A stretch of DNA of 64,000 nt, taken from Ophioderma brevispina (Eukaryota > Echinodermata > Ophiuroidea > Amphilepidida > Ophiodermatidae). A program made the translations under genes and the position numbers. The stretch is from assembly GCA_023653785.1 (NCBI GenBank), contig JAMKCH010019751.1, positions 1 to 64,000 of the forward strand. The letters run 5' to 3'. The notes below the pieces were generated by a model, which ran no database searches, was not told the origin of the DNA, and saw only the letters and a program-made list of their open reading frames with translations. Of this stretch, positions 33,185 through 44,450 are shown one piece after another; position 1 is the first letter of the stretch; each line of letters begins with the position of its first letter.

Positions 33185-33640
33185 GACAAGTGGCCTGGTA
33201 TTCTGAAAGGGAGACTAACGGGTGTGTTGAGATCCCTGGGGTTAAACCATGCTTAGTCCTACCATGAGTTGACCTTTTTTCCTTCCAACATACTCTTAAT
33301 GTGTTGCAAGGTAAGAACATTCCTCATGGATGGGGTCCATGAGGAATTTTCTCACCCTTACATTAACTTCATAGTATTCTGAAAATGAACAAGGGTTCAT
33401 CCTTCATGTAAGACCTGCATGTAATTAGCCTGCATGAAATCGTTTCTATAAAGGATCAAAGGATTAAAGGATTGACAAAGCTTTTATTCAGTAAAAGAGT
33501 CTTTAACTCAGTCTAACTCATGTATATCTTACACCAAGAACACATGAAAAAAGGTCCACTCTTGTAGGACTAACCCTTGTTTTAAACCCAGTCTAATTTA
33601 GTCTCCCTTACCACAGATAACCAGCCTATAGGACTAACCA
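33185..33640. repeat. Asymmetric foldback repeat
   Basis: The centre is a perfect 12-bp-arm hairpin ATTCCTCATGGA / TCCATGAGGAAT (33319-33347). Going outward, blocks on the left (TTAATGT, TAGTCCTACCATGAGTTGAC, CTTTTTT, GGGGTTAAA, AAAGGGAGACTAA, GGCCTGGT) reappear inverted on the right: ACATTAA, GGTCCACTCTTGTAGGACTA, TTTAAACCC, TTAGTCTCCCTT, ACCAGCCT. The right arm carries about 140 extra bases (33400-33540), so one arm has gained or lost sequence. Confidence 0.65.
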
Positions 33641-33814
33641 GAATATCCAAAATTTTGGGCATAACTACATTAATACCTTTTGCACCTATTCTATATCATA
33701 TGCTTTAGTTTGTTAAAAGCCACAGTAAGCGCAAAGAGTATTGAATGTAATTCACTAACGGTTCCCCGGGCTTTCGGCTCACCTGCTTAATGAGCCTTGG
33801 ATTTTGTGGTTCCT

Positions 33815-34340
33815 TTGTGACCTTGAACGACCCCTGATGACCTTGTCATGACCTTAGATTGATTGGAATCTACAATCAACCCCACCCTTCCAAAGTTCAT
33901 GTCCATACACCAATGTTTACCCCCATTTGACCGTGAATGACCCTATACCTTGTTGAGACCTCAAAATTATTCGGCATCAAAATCGACCGAGCTTTCATGT
34001 CTCATATACCAACGTTTACCATTGTGACCTCCTTTGACCTTGAATACCCCTGATGACCCTTGATCCACACCATAAACCCGGTTTTGGTAAGGTCAAGGGG
34101 CACCACCCCACCCAAGTTTCATGAACGTGCGACCCTCGCTCTCGAGAAAATAGATGCGGTCCATTTGACCCCTTTTGAACTTGAATGACCCAGGATGACA
34201 TGTGATACACTAATCAATACAAACGCGGTCTTCGTTCGGTCAAGGGGCCACCCACCCACCAAGTTTCGGGAAGGTAGACCCTCGGTCGACGCGGTCAGAA
34301 AGATAGACACACTGACAGACCACCGGTATTAATATATAGA
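33815..34340. repeat. Tandem array with TTTGACCTTGAATGACC motifs
   Basis: GACCTTGAACGACCC (33821), GACCGTGAATGACCC (33930), GACCTTGAATACCCC (34036) and GAACTTGAATGACCC (34177) mark four diverged units of about 106-141 bp. Two units share an ACCCACCAAGTTTC..GACCCTCG block. The array ends with GACAGACCACCGGTATTA and AATATATAGATGCC, resembling the 3' tail of an interspersed repeat. No coding function. Confidence 0.6.
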
Positions 34341-36924
34341 TGCCATCCATTGTCTTTTCATAACCTATTGAGAACGGCTTGGTTTGTGGATAGCCCTCTT
34401 TATATGAAATAAATAGTGCAAGCCATATTAACCAAAGGACCTTTTGATGTGGCTATCTGAGTAACAATCATTTGAGTGGAGCGGTTTGGACTGCCAAAAA
34501 TTGGCGACAACAACCCTCCATCGGTGTACAACAAAACGCAACCACTGCTATTCAAAAGATAGTATTAAATAATTTTTAAAACGGATGATTGCGGTCAAAA
34601 ACTTGGTGGCAGGGTTGTTTTGTGGTAAAAATCACGCTTTTGAGCTAAAAACTTAAGAAAATCAAGATTAATTTCTATTAGCCAAAACCAAGTTTAATCT
34701 TGATGCAATACTATCCAATTTCTGACAGTTATATCTAGATTTCTGTTTTAGACAATATATAAAGGGTCTAGAATTTATTTTAGCCCCAAAATTTTTTTTT
34801 TTTTCCCCCCCAAACCTTTTTTCCTTAAAAAAACACCTTTTTATCACATGTCAACCACACAACGCATATGACCTGCTGAACCCTTCATGCAATGATAAAC
34901 CTCTCTCAATAACAAAAAGGATACATAAAAATATAAGATTGTAATATTTCGCCTAATTGCAGCCCCCAAAATGCCTTTTCGGGCCTAGAATCTCATCCCT
35001 GACACCAAATATTTCAACCACAACCATCATTTTTTAAATCTCATATTTATCCTTCAAAATAGAGGGTGGTTGTGTTTGTGTTGTACGAGGGGAGGGTGAA
35101 ACTCGAAAAAACTAGAGCACTTTTCAGAGGCTCGGGCGCCGCTCCGGTATTGTGAATTACTGAAATGTGCTCAATGATTTCCTCTAACATGGATGAAACC
35201 ACATAGACTAAATATGCTCATACATATGCATCATGTACATGTCTAATTCACTTCCCATCACAGGTTTTTAGAAATTCAAATACCAACCTACCTACCATGG
35301 CAAACTTGGCATTCTGTCAATCTCCGGTGAGAAGAACATCCTTTCGGGGGCATGGTCGCAAGCATACAGGGGTATTGTAAGAGGGGCAACTTTCCTGCTT
35401 CGGAGGCAGATTTTCCCAGTGGAGGTGGCTTATTTGAGGCAAATTCCCATGTTGCAGGTGAAAAATTTCCTGGTGAGCAGGCAAAAAAGGGCCACTGCTT
35501 TAGCAGAGTTTCAAGCTTTTTTTTATCCCGGTCAAAGCTCTCGTGGTGGACCCCCCCCCCCCAAACTCTCCCACCTATTACGAGTACGTTCCAGTTGGTC
35601 ATAATAAATTCTTAATTTGTTCGGATCATCTCTTTTTCTATAATTTTTGACTGACTACAGCAAGAATGGCCACATGAGGATTCTTGGTGTATTCATCGAT
35701 GGCAAATGTAGAAAGTCAAATTTGGAATTAGAGGTCAAACGATACCAACTACTTCTTCCTTAAATCGCGGAATGAGCACTCATAATAAACAACTAAATAA
35801 ATTCTTGTGAACGCAACGGTCATAGCTGCTCGTAAACATAACTTTCCTTGTGAAGTGTATGTAAGGTTTATACATGTACTGATTCTTACTGATGGTAAAA
35901 CAGCTCATGCTCTTTTACACGGATCGCCCTTGATCTATATTGATGCACGAAGCCTACAGCTAGGGATTTGTGACGTTACACAAGAAGTGGGTGCACAGCA
36001 GAGATTAAATTTTCTCCAGGGGCGGCAGACCCTTTTCTTGTGTGGGGCGTGAGGGTGATTTTGTTTTTTTGGGGGGAAAAGAGAATTTTTTTGGGGAATA
36101 GAAATTTGCGAGATTTTAAGCCTGGCAATATTTGTCCAGACAGATCGTGATTTTCTAAATATGGCGATTTTTTGGCCAAAATCACTGATTTTTTCCCAAA
36201 AATCTGTATAATTTTTCTTTCGGCCAGGAGGAAAAACTGGGGGGCAAGAAGAATTTGGGGCCATTCTCTAGAAAGACGTGTTAAACTCGAATTTGAAGAA
36301 AATCATATTTGCCGCAATGAATGAAATTTCATAAAATTTACACAAGAGGTAGTTAGGTGAATATATAATTCAAATCAGTTGTCAAAAACTGTGTCACCAT
36401 CGATTATTTGGTTTTATGTTGGTTTTGTCATAATAAATGAGACCTTCAAACAGCTGTGTGATGTGAGTGACATACTGTCTTTTCTCTCCCACTACAACAC
36501 ACAATAACATCCACATATTGTTCTTTTTATGCTTTCTTTTGAGTCCTTGATGCTGACTCAATCTATACTGCTGAAGCAATTAAGTCTCTAAGTCTTTTGT
36601 CTTGCTTCAATGATCATTATTGTCTAGAAAGTCTTGAAGCTTGCTGTCTGTATAGTTGCACCATTTAACCACCTGTAACAGGTCTTCTTGAAGGATATTG
36701 CTTCCGGGTCATAGGGTCATGATACACCCACTTAATTACTTCTTGCAGAATGGTAATTTTAGCTTGACAATATTCTACGCACCAAGCAACGAGGAATGCT
36801 GTTAGAAAAAAAATGAAAAACAATGAGACATTAAAAAATGGACAGCTCTGCATATGTCTCCCTCGTTTCAAAGCTATATTTATTCATATAAATATTATTG
36901 ACTATAAAGTTAACAGTAAAAAAA
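34341..36924. other. Non-coding stretch
   Basis: A T-run then C-run at 34790-34810, a C-run at 35551-35562, and a G/T-rich patch at 36000-36260 with CCAGGGGCGGCAGACCC, which resembles a hAT-like end but has no matched partner. Overlapping open frames at 35288-35615 on both strands are unrecognised. Confidence 0.4.
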
Positions 36925-36980
36925 ATACATCGTCGCCTTGGACCGCTTGTGTCGCCTGCCCGTCGCGGTTTGTGAATATA
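36925..36980 (+). repeat. Dispersed repeat fragment, family C, copy 2
   Basis: ATACATCGTCGCCTTGGACC then GCTTGTGTCGCCTGCCCGTC and GCGGTTTGTGAAT matches 56543-56600 closely and 27526-27580 more distantly. It abuts the tandem array that follows, which may be part of the same element. Confidence 0.55.
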
Positions 36981-36984
36981 GGGC

Positions 36985-37375
36985 TATCTACTGACCTTTG
37001 ACCTTGATTATGTGACTTTGGAACCGCATAAACAAATAGCGGGATTGCATGTAAACGCATAAACCAAGTTTGGTTCCAAATGAACTTCAACTTTCAATAA
37101 GGTCAATTTACATTCTTACCAAACTTGACCTACAATGACCTTTGACCTTGTATGTGACCTTTGACCTCAGTAAACAAATGAGGGATCCCATATGTTGCAC
37201 CTGACTCAAGTTTGGTTGCCAATTGAACTTCAACTTTTCAAATGAGGTTTAATTTTACATTTTCAGCTTATTTTACAACTTGACCTCACGTGACTTTGAC
37301 CTCAGTATGTGACCTTTGCCTCATCAGCAGATAGGGAGGGTCTGTTGACCTGTGACCCAAGTTTGGTTTAAATCC
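36985..37375. repeat. About 140-bp tandem array with DR1-like half sites
   Basis: Three units share, in order: TGACCTTTGACCTT, AAACAAAT-AGGGAT-like, CAAGTTTGGTT, TGAACTTCAACTTT, AGGT..AATTTACAT and CAAACTTGACCT-like blocks. TGACCTTTGACC, whose reverse complement GGTCAAAGGTCA is the core of a nuclear-receptor DR1 site, occurs at 36992, 37136 and 37155, with degenerate copies near 37290. Receptor binding is not shown. Confidence 0.7.
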
Positions 37376-39351
37376 ATCAAAGTATGTGGATATTACCGGC
37401 AAAAGTTAACCCTTTTTCACATCAACCGACATCAACATACATTTAACAACAAAAAGACATCAACAACGGACAATCAACAACAAAACAGTGGACAAATTGA
37501 TCCTATGTTGTCTTTCTGCCTTAAGGGAGACAGACGACACAATGATGCCTTTATTTTTTTCAGTCTCCTGTAAGGGTAACTCAAGTTAAACGCACTGCAT
37601 GAAAGCCTTGCAATGATATTCTAAAGATGTCAAGCCCCTTTTACAGAATTGACCTTAGTAATGGAAGTAGGCATTGTTTGTTGTGCCAGTTCATGGGACC
37701 CCCCATTGTGAGAAAGAAACAACTAATGAGATTACAGGGAACACTGGAGTGTTCACAGTCTATGGTGAATGCTTTCGGTCATATCTCCAAAATAGCAATG
37801 TACGTAGGACCAGGTAAAAGTACGCATTTTTAGAAAGTAAATGATACAATCTACAACAATCGCAAAGAATTTGGGTAATAAACTTTGGAAGGAAATTCAA
37901 CAAAAATGGTGACTTGTTTGCATTTCTGTGTGAAAAAATAATTCCTTGTAATTCATATTTAAAATTTCATTTTGATGATTTTTCACCTCCTAAGGGAGAC
38001 AAATCTCCACTGGAAATCTAATTTCTTTAAAATTTTTAATTACCCTTAAATCGGTCGAATTGCAATGAGATGCTATCAAGTTGCGCCTATTGCGTGTAAT
38101 TGCACGTACGTCGGACGTCAAGAAGCTATTTATTTTATCGAATGCCATCCTTTGCACTTTGCGGCCGCTTCTGCATCCTTCTCCGCCTCAGAACACCCAT
38201 TGCTGTCTAATGCACTAGGCCATTTTCTCCCCTGAGGATATTGCAAAACAAATTGCATTCTATTTTAAAAAAAAATTTCCTTCAATTCTTAGGGACACCT
38301 GGGATGTAAATCCTCTTGTTGGAACTTTAATAGCAACAATTTAACTGGTGAAAAATAGACAAATTCATTTTAATGATTTTTTTTTTAGGTATTCGCATTA
38401 AAACCAAATTTCTGCCAATGATTGTGGATTCCTTCCATCAATTACTGTTTAATATGTAACATAAAGAACCAACCAACTTTATGTGATTGTGATCGACTCT
38501 CTAAAATTTAATGTGAGCTGAATTTGCAATATAAACAACTTACATCTGCAATTTCAGGCCTTTTAGGTGCAAAATTTCATATATTACAACCACTTTGTTG
38601 ATGAAGGATCCTGTCCCCTGTACCTTGTAGAAATTGTCTTTTAATGTTTCCATAGTCAACTTTCTTCACTGATGAACACCTAATTGGTCAGCCAGTTCAT
38701 ATACATTATGCAGTTGCTTGGGGGTTATCCTGGGTTTCTAAAAAAAATAAAATTTTTATTTACTAAGGTTTGAAAATTGCATTCCCTGCAGTAGAACAGA
38801 TCCTAGAAAATAATGAAAATGTATCCATTCTCAATGATCAAATTTAGGCACACTATTCTGCACTCAGCATGATTTTTTTTTTTAAAATATGGCCATGAGA
38901 AAGAAATGAGACAAAAAACCATACAACAATATTAAAGTCTGACTCTATGAAAGGTCCAGCAATTTCTTTCTAAATCCCAACCATCAATGCATTGGCAGCT
39001 TTCACATGTCTTTACATTGTCCTCACCACAATACCAAACTTGGCATGTAGGCAAAGCTGACAATAGCTCAAAGGCAATGGTAGTGAGACATGGAAACTCA
39101 GCTGCACCTTTGTCTGTGGTGCTATGTACTAGCCTCCCTGAGATGGAATTGGTGTATCATAGCCGATGAGTGACCTGGCATACAAAAGATATTCACACGT
39201 TTGGGTCAATTTACAATAAAAGGCAAATTATTTTAAAAGATTGTTCCTCCCCCCAATTTTTCAAAAAAATGAGATTTTTACAAATGGTTTGCGGCATTGG
39301 GTACTGGCTACTATACTTGGTGACTTGTTTAAAAGCTCGAAAACGTCTATG
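37376..39351. other. Non-coding stretch with a shared fragment
   Basis: About 38290-38335 (GGGACACCTGGGATGTAAAT, CTCTTGTTGGAAC, TTTAATAGCA) resembles 44051-44098, just right of R1. A GC-richer patch lies at 38160-38200. No gene recognised. Confidence 0.4.
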
Positions 39352-39790
39352 TGGTCGCAATGAAGAAATTTTGTAATTAGAATAATATCGGAGTTCTCCG
39401 AGAATTAATTTAAACCGCTGCTGGAAATGGCCTTCGAATATGAAATTGGGCAAGGAAATAGCGCATGTACGTAAATTTACCGGAGATTTTATTCGCTCAT
39501 CCTTACATTTGTTTTATAGGTTCAGGAAAGTCCAGTTAAAGGTCATTGTTCTGAGGTGGCACTATTTCATCATGGATGGACGTAACTTAGCATTTCCACT
39601 CCGCCGCTAAGTAAATCTGGGATCAACCCACTTTTTATGACAAAATCGCTTATTTTAGTCAATACGCATTTTTGAGGCATTTCGTTCGCAGGTGTAGTTT
39701 CCTAACACAACCAACATAACTGTGCAAAAATAAGTCGAATTTTGAAAATTGCGGGCTCTTAAAAAAAATGTTGTGTTATGCTTTAAGGAG
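39352..39790 (-). repeat. Dispersed repeat, copy B (inverted relative to 9357-9753)
   Basis: Reverse complement of this stretch aligns along its whole length with 9357-9753: GCAATTTTCAAAATT, GGAAACTACACCTGCGAACG, AAGCGATTTTGTCAT, GAGTGGAAATGCTAAG, AATGACCTTTAACTGGACTT, TTTCCAGCAG and TCCGATATTATT. No open frame shared by both copies was recognised. Confidence 0.7.
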
Positions 39791-40070
39791 ACCCTACAGC
39801 AGACATCTTTTTGCCCCTTATGCGAGACGGAAAAAAAAAAAAGAAAATCCTGTTTTAATGGCTAAGCGGACCTTTGGAGTAGTGTTTGGTCGGTCGGTGA
39901 CTATTTTTTTTTTTTATTTTCCTTTTTTTTTCTTGTCTGGAGGTCAAAATTGGCTTATAAAATAGGGGGCCCCAAACTCAACCATCCGAAAAACTCAAGA
40001 GAAAAACTGAAAACCATTTTAACAAATTTTTCTTGTAAAAAAAAATTAGGCCAAATTTACAATTTTTGTT
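39791..40070. other. A/T-run-rich flank of R1
   Basis: Homopolymers of A at about 39830 and T at about 39905 and 39925. No gene. Confidence 0.4.
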
Positions 40071-43000
40071 GGCTAAAACAGGCTGATTTACATGAATTTT
40101 TGGAAAAACATTAAAAAAAAAAAAAATCTTGCAAAACTAAAACAGGGTCGGTCGGGCCCGTAAAACAGGTTTTTTTTGGTTATTTTTTCGTCGCCTTACT
40201 TGTAAAATTAGGGGTTTGAGATATTCCAAAATTGTGGATTAGTGAACATAAACCTCCCATATGAAGGCATGTCAGGTTTGCCTACTGGTATGTTATATAA
40301 CCATTACTAACGTCCCAGGGCCGGGTTGTCTGTGAACTAAGCGGTTACCCTGGTAGAACTAAAAAGAGATTCTACCTACAGAGCAACCGGCTCTGGAGAG
40401 CTAATGGCGGCCATCATCACATTGAAAGTCCAGGTAAGGGCCTTTGTCAATTTATCTTTGATCAATAAATCCTCAACACAGCAGTAGTGCTGTAAATGGT
40501 GAGGTGAAATCCAGCCACCCCCATTTGGGCGGGGACAAACTTGATTAGTTCTGGTGCTCGGCCAAAGAACCTTGCATGTAACCCCTTCGCGCAGAGTCAC
40601 CCCAAATCTTTGATGGTTTTTTTCTAGGCAAGATTGACCTACGGAATCTAAATCTGGACTGATGCCACTTTGGCATATCCTTGAGCATTTTGAGATAGGG
40701 TAGGGGGTAAATTAACAGTGGTAAAAATTTGTAAATTCTTCATAATGGTAAAAAGGTGGTATAGTCATGTTCATCATCATGGTCTAATGGATTAAAAAAA
40801 GGTATGTTTGCTATATCTAGGACATTACTTTTAATACCACATCAATCTCAAATGGGTTCAGGTTCATCCTTGGGTAAACAATTTAGAAAGAATGCACAGA
40901 TTCTTCAAATGGGCTCAAATTCTTCAGTCGTTTGATATTATGTCAAATTATAGGTTACACACTTTTGTTGGACATTTGTGGTATAAATTAGGGGGAAATA
41001 ATGGAGAAGGTCCAGGGTCTATGGTGGGGGTTACCATTTTAGTCTCTGTTAGATAGCCTTAGCCTGATTGACATGATTAACGTTTTATTTTGTTTTTTTA
41101 AACATTCCCATACTAACAATTTTGCAACCAATTTGAAACAAGATCGGATCGTTGTGTAAATATTTAATCCCATGATGACCTTGACAAATTTGGTCTGTAG
41201 TGTAAACCCAACAGGTTGCAGGTATAGCACTATACCTTTTTTCAAACCTTAGGCAAGATAAACACTTCTATACATATTTTCAAATCCACATGAACCATTT
41301 CCAAATTGTTAACCTTACCCTGTAATTCCCCCCTTCCCTATCCCACAATGCGCAATGATGCCAAAGTGGCCTCATCCAGATTTGGAGTCACAGTCAATGT
41401 TGCCAAAACATCAAAACAATTTGGGGGACGCTTGCGCAAAGTCATATGGTCGAGCACCGGACTAATTCCAAACTTGCTTTTGTATATACTACTACATACA
41501 TATGCTGTATATCTAGGAAGACCTCTCACCATCAAAATTTTTGGACAAATCTATGGTGTCATCAGAGAATATAACAAGGCAGAAAATCCGAATAAAACCA
41601 CACAAGTGCCTATTATATGTCCTCACTCAACCCCACATTATCAATTGTATGAGTCATTAGACTTTGACCCACCATATATTGAGGTAGTTTAAAGCACCAC
41701 CGCCCTTAAGTCTCTCACTCAACTTACCGATGGCAACTAACATATCCTCCATCAATCCAGTGCAGTTCAACAAAATGTTTCAACTAAACAGAGCATAATC
41801 TATTTACCTCATGTAATATAAAAATAGGAACAGTGGCCGCAAATAGGTTGTCCGATTATATGGTCAAAGACCCTAAGTGACCTCTGAATGACCTTTGAAC
41901 CTCAGCTATTAACCCACATAAACCCCTTGCATCAATCACCCCTGTACAACTTTAGTCTTGGCCCCCCTCTCCTTAAGGTTAGTGTCAACCCTAGTGCTTT
42001 TGTTGTTACCAAGAATTTTCTGATTTTGTAACATTTTAAACATCAACCTGCAGTGTTCTAGCGTTCCAACAAGGTTTTTATCCAATGCAGTACCATCCTG
42101 AGCTGTGTATTTTTTGCCGATTTTAAAACAGCTTAATTTGAACCATTTAAAGTCCAAAAACCACATGGTCCCTTAACGGCGGGAATGTAAGCACATTTCA
42201 ACGCCGCAGCGCAAGGCTCAGCATCCGTCTCGCGGTGATTTTTTGCTGTCGTAATGAAGCGTGCGCATGTTTTAATGTACTTTTGCGCGAAACGCATCTT
42301 GGAAACACAAAAATAATATTGAAAATGTAAACAAGCGCTATTTACGACCGAGAATGAAATTTCAATTTCTTCTGAGTTCTGGAGTGAGAAAATGGAGGTT
42401 TGATTCAATAGTGCATAAAGTGTATTTTTCATCACTTGCACAACATACTCAATTTTGAAGTAAAAGGTAAAAGTTATTTGATAAAGAGACAGCTTGAAAT
42501 GGGCGTGAAAAGTCACTTTTTTGCTAAAACGATTTTCCTCAATGTCATTTTGAAATTTGGCAAATTTCAGACACGATAACTCCAAAGTACGACGTAAAAG
42601 GATGTGTTTAACTTTCCTTGATAGCAAAATCGGTCTTCTCTAGACGGTTTTTTTCTCAATTTTTCATGTTAGATTCTAACTAAAGATATTTTCGTCAATA
42701 TACTACTCAAATTTTGAACGACAGGTAAAAATCACCTTTTTTGACATTTTTCCTTATATTTCAAGATAAAGTAAAATTTTAAAAAAAAAAAAAAAAAAAA
42801 AACGCCCTAGACAAATTTGTCTTGTTCAATAAAATACCCAAGAATCATGAACTTTCAAATTGCTTTTGTAGCTGTCCTGGAAATTTTGGGGCCAAATCAT
42901 TTTTTTTAGTAATTATTTTGTCTCAAAATACGGAAGTTTTTTTACCTTAATCTGATTCCATCTCGTGGTTCATCGTCTCAATTTTCTTTCTAGAAATGTA

Positions 43001-44030
43001 TAACTTTACAACAATAATCAAATACTTTGCAAAGTTACAACCCAAATAGGTACTCGGAAGCTCAAGGTTGACACTGCCCTTAAGGCAAACCTTTGCTGAA
43101 CTAAGATCACATTTCAGGGGCCCCTGTCAGTCTATCAAATATGTGATGCGATCTGGGAAACTCCCACATTGTGGGAAAATTTTATTTTTGAGTTTTACTA
43201 TCACTGCAGAGTTGAAATCTAAAATGCAGTTTCCAAACTGTTTGACTTCTTTCTTTCTTTGAATACACGCACAGCAAAATTACAACCTTTACACTCTGAC
43301 AAAAAAAAGTACAATATACAGATTTTAAGCTATTTTCTTTATGTTTCAGTTGGTAACAAGCTTTACTTATGTTTTTTTTCAAAACTGTCCTGTGCGACAT
43401 GTGGGGGGGTTTTTCCAAAATCCACTCACATATTTATCCTCAAACCTTTTGTACTTGAGATTTTGTTACAATTTCTGCTATTCCGCGGGTATGAGGTCTT
43501 TTCTATTGAACCTAAAAATGCATTACCGCTAAAAGATAAAAATATTCTAATTAAATGTGCAACAAGAGAATTCAAGCAATTCCATATTTTCTGTGAATGT
43601 AGTGATTCTATATAGACTAGACACTCAATAGATTCCCTACCTTTATTTGGGTACACAAATGACTTAAAATAAAAAAAAAAGGTGTTTGTATGTGGGTCAT
43701 GCCAATGGTTAATCAAACAGGCTGTTTTCTATCATAAACCTCGGACAAGACCACCTGGAGTATGTCTAACAAACTTGTCAATTTCTTGCACAGCCAAAGT
43801 TGCATCTTACATGGAATAATTGGATCAACAGTAGTGATCTTTGATGATACAGATCCATGTCACTTTTGAGTCCTCAACCCTATCTATAAATATTCATAGG
43901 CAAAATAGGGCTATTTGCTCCTATACAAAATTAAGAATTTGGTAAATTTGGTACCAAAGAACAGTTCTCAGCTTAATCTTACCGATGGGATGTTTTTTTG
44001 ATATGAAGCTTTCCACTAGTGCCAAAAGAC
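40071..44030 (+). repeat. Long repeat unit, copy R1 (internally deleted, right end missing)
   Basis: R1 begins GGCTAAAACAGGCTGATTTA and follows R2 (from 44451) block by block: GTAAAACAGGTTTTTTT, CGGTTGTCTGTG..GAGCGGTTACC, CAGCAGTAGTGCTGTA, GACAAACTTGAT, GGTGCTCGGCCAAAGAA, a TGACC-rich patch (41860-41900), a GC-rich block (42171-42300) and TCCCTGTCAGTCTATCA. At about 43457 it jumps from the position of R2 47900 to that of R2 49105. Similarity to R2 ends near 44030. Differences are largely one-base indels. Plus- and minus-strand open frames within (41306-41692, 42133-42627) are not conserved as whole frames in the other copies. Confidence 0.85.
42171..42300. promoter_or_regulatory. GC-rich block with GGCGGGAA, R1 copy
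   Basis: CTTAACGGCGGGAAT, then CACATTTC, a GCCGCAGCGCAAGG block, ATCTCGCGGTGA and TGCGCATG stand out in an AT-rich unit. GGCGGGAA at 42178-42185 fits an E2F/DP consensus. The same order is kept at 46518 and 51460. Promoter activity of the repeat is inference. Confidence 0.35.
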
Positions 44031-44450
44031 TGTTCATATTTTTTTTTCGGGACACCTGTTATTTAAATCTCTTGTTGCACCTTTAGCAGGTCGCCCCAGT
44101 GAGGACACTCACTGCACACTGGAAGGTTAAAATGCACGTTGAAGATTGGAAATAAAATGCGGGAAGTCGAGAGCAATACCTAATTATACTCAACTCTTCA
44201 AAAACTTGTTGTGTACCTTCTCAGTCACTTGAACTCTATTTAATCCCACTGGCTGGCCTCTTACCTAAGATGGAGAAGCAGCAGCCATACAATTCTGTGT
44301 AACTTGATTCCCTGCCAGACCACTACCAGCCCCAGATCACATAGCATGAGTCTGCTTTGAAGCTCACAAAACAACTCAGCAACTTGGTTAGCAGTTCCGT
44401 GTTGGAGTGCTTGATTCATACATACAATTGTATCACAAAATCATTTAAGG
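44031..44450. other. Spacer between R1 and R2
   Basis: Sequence not shared with R2 or R3. Near 44051-44098 it holds GGGACACCTG..AAATCTCTTGTTGCACCTTTAGCA, resembling 38290-38335. No gene seen. Confidence 0.5.

Noticed and set aside
35980..36270. CAGGGGCGGCAG end suggesting another hAT element
   Set aside because: No matching inverted end or target duplication was found within 1 kb.
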